The notes under the pieces are model-generated. The model was not told where the DNA came from. It made no database searches and was given only the letters and a program-made list of their open reading frames with translations. Below, one piece after another: positions 26,852-34,413 of a stretch of DNA of 64,000 nt. Within the stretch, counting starts at the first letter, position 1; every line of letters starts with the position of its first letter. The stretch is from Sporosarcina ureae DSM 2281 (lineage in GTDB: Bacteria > Bacillota > Bacilli > Bacillales_A > Planococcaceae): the NCBI RefSeq assembly GCF_000425545.1, contig NZ_AUDQ01000002.1:124001-188000 (forward strand), read 5' to 3'. The position numbers were made by a program, and so were the translations under genes.

Positions 26852-28243
26852 ATGAAATGGAAAATCGCACCGCCTACTACAACTGCTTTACTCATGTTTA
26901 TGATCGTGATTGTTGCTGCGCTAACCTATATCGTACCTGCAGGGCAATTTGATCGGGTGTTGGATGAAAAGACAGAGCGAGAACTTATTGTTGCAGATAG
27001 CTTTAATTATGTGGAACAAACACCTGTAGGAATCGGTGGAATTCTCTCGTCCGTATTCGGTGGAATCGTTGGTGCTGCTGAAATCATTGCGTTCGTTTTA
27101 ATTGTTGGTGGAGTATTTGGAGTGATCGTGAAAAGTGGGGCTATTAATGCCGCTCTTGCTAGATTAATTCATCGATTGCAAGGTAAAGAGTCAGTTTTCA
27201 TTATCATTGCAATGACAGCGTTTGCAATGGGTGGAGCTACATTTGGAATGGCAGAAGAAACATTACCATTCGTCGCTATTGTTTTAGCAGCAACGATTGC
27301 GATGGGGTATGACCGCATTGTTGCGGTATCCATCGTTGTAGTAGGAGTGTATGCCGGGTATTCTGCAGGACCGTTAAATCCGTTTAACGTAGGGATCGCT
27401 CAAGGGATTGCCGAGCTTCCTTTGTTTTCGGGTATTGGGTTGAGAACCGTTCTAATGGTTGGCGGGCTAATCATTGCGATTCATCATACATTGCGCTATG
27501 CCAAAAAGGTCAAGCTGGATCCATCTACTAGTTTGTTAGTGGGCGAAAAAGAGGTTGAGACAGACACAACCTTACTAGAGAATCTGACGATGACTAGACG
27601 TCATAAGTGGATTATGGGGATTCTCGGTCTATCTTTAATTGTCTTAGTATTCGGTGTTCTGAAATATGGTTGGTATTTAGGGGAGATTTCTGCTCTTATG
27701 CTTCTTATGGGAATTGTTATCGGTATGATTGCGTTTAATGGTAGTTTTAATCAGTTTACAGATGAATTTATGAAAGGTGCAGCGGAAATGACAGCTGCCG
27801 CACTTATTATTGGACTATCTAGGGCAATTCTCGTTGTGATGGAAGAAGGACAAATTATTGACACGCTAGTCTATGCGGTATCTGTACCACTTGGAAATCT
27901 CCATAGTGTATTTGCGGCATGGGGTATGTATATTTCACAAGGATTGATTAACTTTGTTATACCATCTTCGACCGGACAAGCAGCCGTAGTCATGCCGATT
28001 ATGTCTTCAATCAGTGATGTAATTGGGATTAACCGTCAAATTGCTGTTCAAGCGTTTCAGTCGGGAGATGGATACTGGAATATGATTACACCTACACATC
28101 CTGTGTTAATGGCTGCACTTGGAATCGCTGCAGTACCGTTTGGCAAATGGGTTCGTTTTGCGGGACCATTGGTGTTTAAATGGACAATTTGGGTCATGAT
28201 TATATTGGCTATTGGCGTTTGGACAAATTGGGGTCCGTTTTAA
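26852..28243 (+). CDS. YfcC-family membrane carrier
   Basis: A 463-residue integral membrane protein with about 12 hydrophobic segments, of the YfcC/DcuC-like family (ion transporter superfamily). N-terminal PAGQFDR, then FGGIVGAAEIIAFVLIVGGVFGVI and the conserved GGATFGMAEETLPF. Members are proposed to move dicarboxylates, basic amino acids or peptides; specificity here is unknown. Start at 26852 rather than the GTG at 26843, which lies in the ribosome-site region (AAAGGATG). Together with the following dehydrogenase it suggests uptake of an opine-like or amino-acid substrate. Confidence 0.88.
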   Translation: MKWKIAPPTTTALLMFMIVIVAALTYIVPAGQFDRVLDEKTERELIVADSFNYVEQTPVGIGGILSSVFGGIVGAAEIIAFVLIVGGVFGVIVKSGAINAALARLIHRLQGKESVFIIIAMTAFAMGGATFGMAEETLPFVAIVLAATIAMGYDRIVAVSIVVVGVYAGYSAGPLNPFNVGIAQGIAELPLFSGIGLRTVLMVGGLIIAIHHTLRYAKKVKLDPSTSLLVGEKEVETDTTLLENLTMTRRHKWIMGILGLSLIVLVFGVLKYGWYLGEISALMLLMGIVIGMIAFNGSFNQFTDEFMKGAAEMTAAALIIGLSRAILVVMEEGQIIDTLVYAVSVPLGNLHSVFAAWGMYISQGLINFVIPSSTGQAAVVMPIMSSISDVIGINRQIAVQAFQSGDGYWNMITPTHPVLMAALGIAAVPFGKWVRFAGPLVFKWTIWVMIILAIGVWTNWGPF

Positions 28244-28303
28244 TTAGAAAAATAATTTAATCGTAGGCATAATTGTGTAAATAAATTACTGGAGTGATGG
28301 TAG

Positions 28304-29395
28304 ATGAATAAAACATTGAAGTGGACGATTATTGGTGGAGGAAACGGTGGACAGACGACTGCAGGACATTTAGGTATGATGGGGTTTGACGTGACGATTT
28401 ACGATATATTTGAAGAAACTATTGAAGTGATCCAAGAACAAGGAGGTGTGTATCTAGAAGATGCATTAACAGGTTTTGGCACCGTGTCACGTGCGACCAC
28501 TAATATAGAAGAAGCATTGACAGGCGCTGACATTGTTTTTGTGACAGTTCCCGCAACTGCTCATGCCTCTGTTGCTACATCATGTGCACCTTATTTGCAA
28601 GATGGTCAAATCGTAATTTTAAATCCTGCTGCCTCATTCGGATCTCTCATATTTAGAAAAATACTAGATGATGCAGGATGTACCGCTGAGGTTACGCTAG
28701 GAGAAACGAACACACTACTCTACGGTTGTCGTATTATAAAGCCTGGTACGACGCAAGTGTTTGGATTAAAGAATCGTATTTTAACAGCGGCGTTACCTGC
28801 AACAGAAACGGATCGAGTCGTAGCTATATTGCAAGAAGCGTTCCCACAATTTGAAGCGTGTGACAGTATACTAGTCACTAGTTTTGATAATACCAATCCT
28901 ATTTTACATCCAGCTACGACCCTATTTAATATAGGAATCATTGAATCGGAACAAGAATGGCGTTTCTATGTAGATGGATTCACGCCTAGTATTGGAAAAT
29001 ATGTAGAGAAAATGGATGAAGAGCGATTGGCCATAGGTAAAGCGTTAGGTTTAGATTTACTATCATGCTTGAAACAGTTAGAAATCGAGTATGACGTGTT
29101 TAAAGAGACGTTAGCAGAATCCGTTAGCAGCAATCCGGTTTATCAAGACATCGGCGGACAACATACGCTAGAGACTCGCTACTTAACAGAGGATATACCG
29201 ATGGGGCTAATTCCATTCATTGAACTTGGGAACATGTTAGGTCTTCCGACAATTCATATGCAAACTGCAGCGACGATGGGGCAGTTATTGTTAGGACGAA
29301 GTCTAATGGAAGACGCGCGGACGCTAAAAGCATTAGGTTTGGAAGGTATGACGGTTAAGGAGTTTTTGGAGTTTGTTCAAACAGGTCGGAAATGA
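28304..29395 (+). CDS. NAD(P)-dependent octopine/opine dehydrogenase family protein
   Basis: A 363-residue enzyme. An N-terminal Rossmann fold (TIIGGGNGGQTTAGHLG) and a C-terminal helical domain of the octopine/nopaline dehydrogenase type (ILHPATTLFNIG with the catalytic His region, ETRYLTEDIPMGLIPF). Family members reductively join an amino acid and a 2-oxo acid, or run in reverse to break opines down. With a carrier, a GntR regulator and a cre site next to it, a catabolic role seems more likely than synthesis. Substrate unknown. A strong terminator follows at 29470. Confidence 0.85.
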   Translation: MNKTLKWTIIGGGNGGQTTAGHLGMMGFDVTIYDIFEETIEVIQEQGGVYLEDALTGFGTVSRATTNIEEALTGADIVFVTVPATAHASVATSCAPYLQDGQIVILNPAASFGSLIFRKILDDAGCTAEVTLGETNTLLYGCRIIKPGTTQVFGLKNRILTAALPATETDRVVAILQEAFPQFEACDSILVTSFDNTNPILHPATTLFNIGIIESEQEWRFYVDGFTPSIGKYVEKMDEERLAIGKALGLDLLSCLKQLEIEYDVFKETLAESVSSNPVYQDIGGQHTLETRYLTEDIPMGLIPFIELGNMLGLPTIHMQTAATMGQLLLGRSLMEDARTLKALGLEGMTVKEFLEFVQTGRK

Positions 29396-29406
29396 GTATA
29401 AAGAAG

Positions 29407-29454
29407 AAAAAGGAACCTCAATTTGTAACGGGTTCAGTTCACGGGGAGAAAACG
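29407..29454 (+). repeat. left copy of a ~50-bp element (inverted partner at 33109)
   Basis: Starts AAAAAGGAACC, includes TAACGGGTTC and ends GGGGAGAAAACG. The copy at 33109-33160 is in the opposite orientation and matches at roughly four of five positions. Each can form a GAACC...GGGTTC hairpin. Confidence 0.7.
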
Positions 29455-29469
29455 TTAAAAAGTATGGCA

Positions 29470-29513
29470 TATGGGGACACAATTCGCACATGAATTGGCG
29501 TCCCCATTTTTGT
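29470..29513 (+). terminator. terminator of the opine cassette
   Basis: ATGGGGAC pairs with GTCCCCAT around an inner CAATTC/GAATTG stem, then TTTTTG. Confidence 0.85.
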
Positions 29514-29573
29514 TGTTGTATCAACGTTTAAGATGATTATAGATAGTCAATCGCATTACAATTGGTGGACAAA

Positions 29574-29621
29574 TTAACAACAGCGCATAAATTTATGTGC
29601 CTCAGCTAATTAAGTTGTTAA
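29574..29621. repeat. nested palindrome
   Basis: Outer TTAACAAC/GTTGTTAA encloses inner GCGCATAAATTTATGTGC. There is no T run. It lies between the opine cassette and the SpoIIM-like gene; the rest of 29514-29771 shows no gene. Confidence 0.6.
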
Positions 29622-29771
29622 TATGCTTGTCAATAGGTGGGTGAAATGGTTTCCTTGAAATCAATTTTGAAATAACTGAAAACGTCGAAGGGAAAAAGGT
29701 GTTTTGTGCTAAAATAGATTATAAGAGGGTGGCTTATTAAACAAACGGGCCATTTTGTAGGAATCTATCTA

Positions 29772-30398
29772 ATGGATGAGGTGATGATAATTTTTAAGCT
29801 AGTAAATAAAACTGCTTTTAAAAGGGCTGTAGTTTTCTTTGTTATAGCTACGATAATGACAGTATTGGGAACAGTAATAACTTACTTTGTTAATCCTGAT
29901 TTAAAAGGAGTAATGGAGTCCTTTGGAAATAGTTCATCGGATCAATTGAATGAATTTACGGGGATTAAAAAAGTATGGGCATACATTGTGAATAATGGAT
30001 TCATGGTGCCTTTGCAAATGTTTGTGTTGGCTTTAATTCCCATACAGTTTCTATATCTAATAAATGTAATATCAACTGCTATTCTCCCTGGTATTCTTTT
30101 TGGTGTTGTTTTGCAGTTGGATTTTATAAAAGGCATTGAGATGATTACGTCTACCCTTCCTCATTATTTTGTTGAAATTTTTGCGTTTTGTTTATTTGCA
30201 GCAGTTCTATTTAATTTAAATCGAGTCATTAGAGAAAAATTTAGAAGTGTATTCAAGAAAGATAAAGGTCAGGTTCCTCTTGCTAAGAAAGTTTTTGGCG
30301 CAATGAAAATTTACGGGGTATTAATATTACCAATGATTATTGTAGCTGCATTTTTGGAGACTTACATAGCTGATATTATATTTAACCTTTTTCAGTAA
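29772..30398 (+). CDS. SpoIIM/DUF95-family membrane protein
   Basis: A 208-residue integral membrane protein with about five hydrophobic segments, resembling the stage II sporulation protein M family: the central helix ends in LPHYFVEIFAFCLFA and the last helix reads VAAFLETYIAD, both family hallmarks. True SpoIIM acts in engulfment with SpoIID/P; this gene is in an accessory region and lacks those partners nearby, so equivalence is doubtful. Start ATG at 29772 with AGGA nine bases upstream. Confidence 0.7.
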   Translation: MDEVMIIFKLVNKTAFKRAVVFFVIATIMTVLGTVITYFVNPDLKGVMESFGNSSSDQLNEFTGIKKVWAYIVNNGFMVPLQMFVLALIPIQFLYLINVISTAILPGILFGVVLQLDFIKGIEMITSTLPHYFVEIFAFCLFAAVLFNLNRVIREKFRSVFKKDKGQVPLAKKVFGAMKIYGVLILPMIIVAAFLETYIADIIFNLFQ

Positions 30399-30406
30399 TA
30401 GGTTCG

Positions 30407-30453
30407 ACAATCGGGCGCGATTGTAAGACAACGCCGTATCAGAATCGGCCCGA
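30407..30453 (+). repeat. intergenic hairpin element, copy A
   Basis: Begins 9 bp after the SpoIIM-like stop codon: AATCGGGCGCGATTGT ... AGAATCGGCCCGA. It forms an imperfect stem and is a diverged relative of copies B and C. Confidence 0.5.
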
Positions 30454-30522
30454 ATTACAGAGAAAAATAATTTTGATTGCGAACAATAACGCTTGAAAAA
30501 TGATTGAAAAGTAGGGGGAATA

Positions 30523-31338
30523 TTGGAGACTATTACCGAAAAACTAATATACGTTGCTTTATTTATTTTTATCATTCATTCTATTGAAACGCTTGCCTAT
30601 GCAGTAAGGTTATCTGGGGCAAGGGTAAAGAGGATTGCCACAGCATTATCTCTTTTTAATATAATGGTAATGGTTTCAAGATTGGCGAATATGATGCAAC
30701 AACCTTTTACAGGAAGTTTGATTGACAATGCTCCAAGTACTAATGGACAAGAGTTTGTAGCGACACAATTTCGCTTTCTAATAGGTGCGTCAACAGTCGG
30801 GACGATTTTCGGGATGCTTTTACTCCCTACTTTTATAGCCCTATTTTCAAGAGCAATTATTCATTTATCCGAAGAGAGGGGATCCATCCCATCTTTATTT
30901 AAAAGACTTTTTTCCTTACAGTACATAAAACGAGGCATAACACATTTCAGTTTACCGAGATTTTCATATCTAAAAGATACCGAAATCAAAGATATTCCAG
31001 TGAGGTTATTCTTAATAAATATGATAATAACAGCAATATACACTATCGGTGTGTTATCTGCTTTATATGCAGCGTTGCTTACCCCAGAACGTGCAACAAC
31101 AGCAATTATGGCATCGGGTTTAATAAACGGGGTGGCCACAATACTGTTAATTATTTTCGTCGATCCAAAGGTCTCTGTCATTGCAGATGATGTAGTGAAT
31201 GGAAGAGGGAATTACCAAACCCTTAAGAATATGTCATTAATGATGGTTACTTCAAGACTATTAGGAACTTTATTGGCACAAGTATTCTTTATACCAGGAG
31301 CTAAGTACATTGCTTGGTTTACGCAATTCATAGTTTGA
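30523..31338 (+). CDS. amj: Amj-family lipid II flippase
   Basis: A 271-residue membrane protein with six or more hydrophobic segments, closely matching Amj (YdaH), the alternative lipid II flippase that backs up MurJ in B. subtilis. The N-terminus carries HSIETLAYAVRLSGARVKRI and MVSRLANMMQQPFTG, the conserved Amj blocks. It moves undecaprenyl-PP-linked precursors across the membrane. Starts with TTG after AGGGGG. In B. subtilis amj is induced by sigma-M; no sigma-M-like promoter was seen here. Confidence 0.88.
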   Translation: METITEKLIYVALFIFIIHSIETLAYAVRLSGARVKRIATALSLFNIMVMVSRLANMMQQPFTGSLIDNAPSTNGQEFVATQFRFLIGASTVGTIFGMLLLPTFIALFSRAIIHLSEERGSIPSLFKRLFSLQYIKRGITHFSLPRFSYLKDTEIKDIPVRLFLINMIITAIYTIGVLSALYAALLTPERATTAIMASGLINGVATILLIIFVDPKVSVIADDVVNGRGNYQTLKNMSLMMVTSRLLGTLLAQVFFIPGAKYIAWFTQFIV

Positions 31339-31350
31339 TGTGAGACTTCG

Positions 31351-31403
31351 TCAATCGGGTGCGATTGCTTTATAAGCGATTTTGTCTGTATCGCAATCGT
31401 GCC
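31351..31403 (+). repeat. intergenic hairpin element, copy B
   Basis: Twelve bases after the amj stop. CGGGTGCGATTGC ... GCAATCGTGCC forms an imperfect stem. It is nearly identical to copy C over its length. Confidence 0.8.
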
Positions 31404-31455
31404 AAAGGTTCTTGAATAAGATATTTGTGGCAGAACGTAGAATCGAGGAAGATAA

Positions 31456-31698
31456 ATGAAGCTTTTTAAATCTATGAATAAAAAAGAATCATTGAATTGG
31501 AAAAAGGCAGCTATACTTGGTTTTTACACGTTTCTGCTGTTACTGACTGTAAACTATATTTTTTATTTAAGGATGGATAAGGGTCTCATCTCTTCACGCT
31601 CAATCTTCTGGAGTGGCTTAGTAGTTGCTTTTGGATATGATGCTTTATTGAATATTAAAGACAAAATAAAACCTGGCTACAAGGCTCCAGGTAGTTGA
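31456..31698 (+). CDS. small membrane protein, unknown
   Basis: An 80-residue protein with two hydrophobic helices (about residues 18-38 and 47-65) and a basic C-terminus. No recognised family. ATG preceded by GAGGAAG. Sits between hairpin element B and a different GC-rich palindromic stretch (about 31708-31755). Confidence 0.6.
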   Translation: MKLFKSMNKKESLNWKKAAILGFYTFLLLLTVNYIFYLRMDKGLISSRSIFWSGLVVAFGYDALLNIKDKIKPGYKAPGS

Positions 31699-31785
31699 AT
31701 ATACCTTTGCTATAAACGGGGGCGTTAACTGTACAACTGTTGCGCACCAAACGGTCTAAATTATTTTAAAAAGGACGGTGATAGA

Positions 31786-32040
31786 ATGTCTTTAAGCTTT
31801 ATATATATATTAGTGTTATCGATTTTTGTAAGTTCAGTTGGTGGCTTTATTTTTTATAAACTAAGTTATAAATTTCTGTTACCGAAAACGATTAGTTCTG
31901 TGTTAGGTGGGATATTAACTTTACTTCTAAGTTATTTATTTGTAATGATTTTTATCGAAGTAAATTTATTATATGGCGCTATAATTGCATTGGCTATATA
32001 TATTTGGTTCCTCAAAATTCCAGAGAGACATTTGGAATAA
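31786..32040 (+). CDS. small membrane protein, unknown
   Basis: An 84-residue protein with three hydrophobic segments, the first starting at residue 3. No recognised family. AAAGGACGG site before ATG. Followed 10 bp later by hairpin element C. Confidence 0.6.
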   Translation: MSLSFIYILVLSIFVSSVGGFIFYKLSYKFLLPKTISSVLGGILTLLLSYLFVMIFIEVNLLYGAIIALAIYIWFLKIPERHLE

Positions 32041-32050
32041 AAATTATTAT

Positions 32051-32101
32051 TAACGGGTGCGATTGCTTTATAAGCAATTTCGTCTATATCGCAATCTGGC
32101 C
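32051..32101 (+). repeat. intergenic hairpin element, copy C
   Basis: CGGGTGCGATTGC ... GCAATCTGGCC; differs from copy B at only a few internal positions. Lies just after a stop codon, as copies A and B do. Confidence 0.8.
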
Positions 32102-32195
32102 ATTTTCATATATATGCAACTTTTTCTTTGTCTTAACGACTAACCTTTAACAGGGGGAGAAAAAATGAAGAAAATATATTTATGGGGGTAATAAT

Positions 32196-32732
32196 TTGCA
32201 CTTCATTACTAAATCTTTAGATACACTAAAGAACCGATTAGGTACAAATGGAGAAATCTTAATTTACGGAGAAAAAGGTAATTATTACGAAGGAATATGC
32301 TCATTTAATTTATCTGCAGAAGATAATGAAATATTGTACTTAGAAAAAGAAAACGGTATAAAATTGCCAGAAGACTATCGAATGCTCTTAAATTATAGTA
32401 ATGGAATAAAATTATTCCAAGTGGTAATGGATAATATAAATATCGGTGGTGGACTTGAGCTTTTTTCTTTGAATGAAATTCAAGAAAATGCAGGAAATGT
32501 CCAACATCCATACTTACCAATAGGATACCTATCTGAAAATTATCTATCTATCAATATGGAGTGCGTTAAAAACAATCAACCTAACTATTTGTACCACTGT
32601 AGTTTTTTAGAAGCTATACCTCTAAATTTAAATTTGGAACTTTTTGTAGATAGATATATTATTTCACAAGGTTCTAATTTTTGGGATTGGCCAATATATA
32701 CAGCTGATAATTTCTATAAGTTCGATGAATAA
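32196..32732 (+). CDS. SMI1/KNR4 (SUKH) family protein
   Basis: A 178-residue protein with the SUKH core: IKLPEDYRMLLNYSNGIKL, then GLELFSLNEIQEN and IGYLSENYLSINM. In bacteria SUKH proteins are mostly immunity proteins for polymorphic toxins. No toxin is visible nearby, so this is an orphan. Starts with TTG after GGGGG. An 8-codon ORF with a better ribosome site (32165, MKKIYLWG) precedes it in another frame and would fuse in frame if one G of the G5 run were lost. A terminator follows at 32746. Confidence 0.8.
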   Translation: MHFITKSLDTLKNRLGTNGEILIYGEKGNYYEGICSFNLSAEDNEILYLEKENGIKLPEDYRMLLNYSNGIKLFQVVMDNINIGGGLELFSLNEIQENAGNVQHPYLPIGYLSENYLSINMECVKNNQPNYLYHCSFLEAIPLNLNLELFVDRYIISQGSNFWDWPIYTADNFYKFDE

Positions 32733-32745
32733 TTTTTAATCATTT

Positions 32746-32786
32746 AAGACTGCCTCCAGTGAAAATGGAGAAAGTCTTATTTTTTA
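32746..32786 (+). terminator. terminator after the SUKH gene
   Basis: AAGACT and CTCCA pair with TGGAG and AGTCTT, then TTTTTT. Confidence 0.85.
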
Positions 32787-33000
32787 TTACTAACCTTTGA
32801 TAACATAATTTTTTCCTACATCCTTCCCTTTTCCCAAAATGAAAAGAGATATGAATTTTCAATCTGGGAGTGTGGTTCACCGCCCGCCCATAAGACACGC
32901 GTCCGGCTGCAGCGCAGATCAACGGGTTCAAAAGCTGATCTTTCTAGGGGGCGATTGTGGAACAAGTGATACGAAATTTATATTAGGAAATAAGGTAAGT

Positions 33001-33039
33001 AAAAAACGCACAGGCGTTAAATATTCTGTGCGTTTTTTC
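33001..33039. terminator. orphan terminator-like hairpin
   Basis: AAAAAACGCACAG pairs with CTGTGCGTTTTTT. No gene ends immediately before it on either strand. The stretch 32787-33000 holds no gene I can support. Confidence 0.6.
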
Positions 33040-33108
33040 TTGCTTTTTCTATTGTTGATTTATGTATAAAACACATGCTAAATCGGTTGTTATTTGACTT
33101 GTTATTGT

Positions 33109-33160
33109 CGGTTTTCTCCCCATCAATCGAACCCGTTACTCAATTTGGGGTTCCTTTTGT
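33109..33160 (-). repeat. right copy of the ~50-bp element (inverted partner at 29407)
   Basis: On the minus strand it reads AAAAGGAACCCC, GTAACGGGTTC, GGGGAGAAAACCG. Opposite in orientation to the copy at 29407-29454. Confidence 0.7.
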
Positions 33161-33223
33161 TTGAAGAAAGTACTGGATCGGTACACGATTTAGAATTGTA
33201 TCTGGACCTGGTATCTTAATAAA

Positions 33224-33264
33224 AAACCCCGCCAACTGAGAAGAATCTCAGCCAACGGGGTTTC
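33224..33264 (-). terminator. rpsD terminator
   Basis: AACCCCG and AACTGAGA pair with TCTCAG and CGGGGTT; T run on the minus strand. Confidence 0.85.
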
Positions 33265-33271
33265 CTTGTTA

Positions 33272-33874
33272 TTAACGAGAGTAGAATTCAACGATCAATG
33301 CTTCGTTGATTTCAGCAGCTAATTCGCCGCGCTCTGGAAGGCGTACGAATGTACCTTTTTTCGTATCTTTATCGAAAGTTACGAAGTCTGGAACGAAGTT
33401 GTTTACTTCTAGTGCTTCTTCGATAGCAGTCAAGTTTTGAGATTTCTCACGAAGAGAGATTTCAGAACCTGGCTTTACTGCGAATGAAGGGATGTCAACG
33501 CGCTTGCCGTCTACCAAGATGTGACCGTGGTTGACTAGCTGACGAGCTGCACGACGAGTGCGTGCAAGACCCATGCGGTAAACAACGCTGTCTAGGCGAG
33601 CTTCAAGAAGGATCATGAAGTTTTCACCGTGAATACCTTGCATTTTACCAGCTTTGTTGAAAAGTGTGCGGAATTGACGTTCGTTTACTCCGTACATAAA
33701 GCGTAGTTTTTGTTTTTCTTGTAATTGCATTCCGTATTCGGAAAGTTTTTTACGTTGGTTTGGACCGTGTTGTCCTGGTGCGTATGGACGCTTTTCAATT
33801 TCTTTACCAGTGCCTGTTAGTGAGATACCTAAACGGCGTGACAGTTTCCAAGATGGACCTGTATATCGAGCCAT
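33272..33874 (-). CDS. rpsD: 30S ribosomal protein S4
   Basis: A 200-residue primary 16S rRNA-binding protein that nucleates 30S assembly; it also represses its own mRNA in B. subtilis. N-terminal [19 protein letters not shown] and the S4 RNA-binding fold ([27 protein letters not shown]) are unmistakable. It has no CxxC zinc site, as in the zinc-free S4 form. GGAGGAG precedes ATG. Monocistronic, with a long leader. Confidence 0.97.
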   Translation of the reverse strand: MARYTGPSWKLSRRLGISLTGTGKEIEKRPYAPGQHGPNQRKKLSEYGMQLQEKQKLRFMYGVNERQFRTLFNKAGKMQGIHGENFMILLEARLDSVVYRMGLARTRRAARQLVNHGHILVDGKRVDIPSFAVKPGSEISLREKSQNLTAIEEALEVNNFVPDFVTFDKDTKKGTFVRLPERGELAAEINEALIVEFYSR

Positions 33875-34060
33875 GAGAGACTCCTCCTCTGTTGGTTTTA
33901 TTTTGTTGTAAAATAAGACCAGATATGTTCAATCCATCTGCCATTCTATAATCTTGCAACTTCGCCCCTGCAGCCTCGAGGTTACGTGGTGCACCTTAAA
34001 AAAGGAATAGACTGGACAAAATAGAACACATAACTGCTGCGAATATTTTACACAAAGCAT
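33875..34060 (-). promoter_or_regulatory. rpsD leader, candidate S4 autoregulatory site
   Basis: About 180 nt of untranslated leader between the promoter and rpsD, containing GGTGCACC and CTGCAG self-complementary stretches. Bacillus rpsD leaders bind S4 for feedback repression; the exact fold was not worked out here. Confidence 0.45.
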
Positions 34061-34089
34061 AGCATACCAATTTATTGACTATTGGTCAA
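34061..34089 (-). promoter_or_regulatory. sigma-A promoter of rpsD
   Basis: On the minus strand: TTGACC, 17 bp, TATGCT. Confidence 0.7.
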
Positions 34090-34362
34090 GCATTTCATTT
34101 TAAGAAGATGAATTAAAAGAATGTACTCCAGTTTTTTAAAACGATAATTACTACAACAATTAGCGGATTGTTCTGGAATGTGGCGAGTGCAAAGATGTGC
34201 TCCTAACACTTCACTTTTACTCGCAAAAGCCGTTCTTCGTCACGGCTCTTCCACCTGGAACAGAAATCAACGTTTTTTAACTAGTTACAAATTTCTTTAT
34301 TCAACTTATAATAGATGGAAGTTCATGCTCTTTCGTTTTTCAAACAATCGATGTACACTGTA

Positions 34363-34376
34363 GTAAAGCGCTTTCA
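34363..34376. promoter_or_regulatory. candidate cre site before methionine gamma-lyase
   Basis: GTAAAGCGCTTTCA matches the cre consensus at 12 of 14 positions, including the central AAAGCGCTTT. It lies 38 bp before the start codon, so CcpA here would block transcription. Confidence 0.5.
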
Positions 34377-34413
34377 TTAAGACGTGAATAAGCTATAACA
34401 AGGAGGAATCAGC

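Noticed and set aside
29650..29700. sigma-M promoter (TGAAAT ... CGTC) before the SpoIIM-like gene
   Set aside because: Spacing between candidate -35 and -10 elements is wrong (about 9 or 21 rather than 16-17).
32839..33069. 76-residue ORF between the SUKH gene and rpsD
   Set aside because: No ribosome site, runs through a terminator-like hairpin, low-quality protein.
34178..34363. 61-residue ORF upstream of methionine gamma-lyase
   Set aside because: No ribosome site, no recognisable family, and it overlaps the promoter/cre region.
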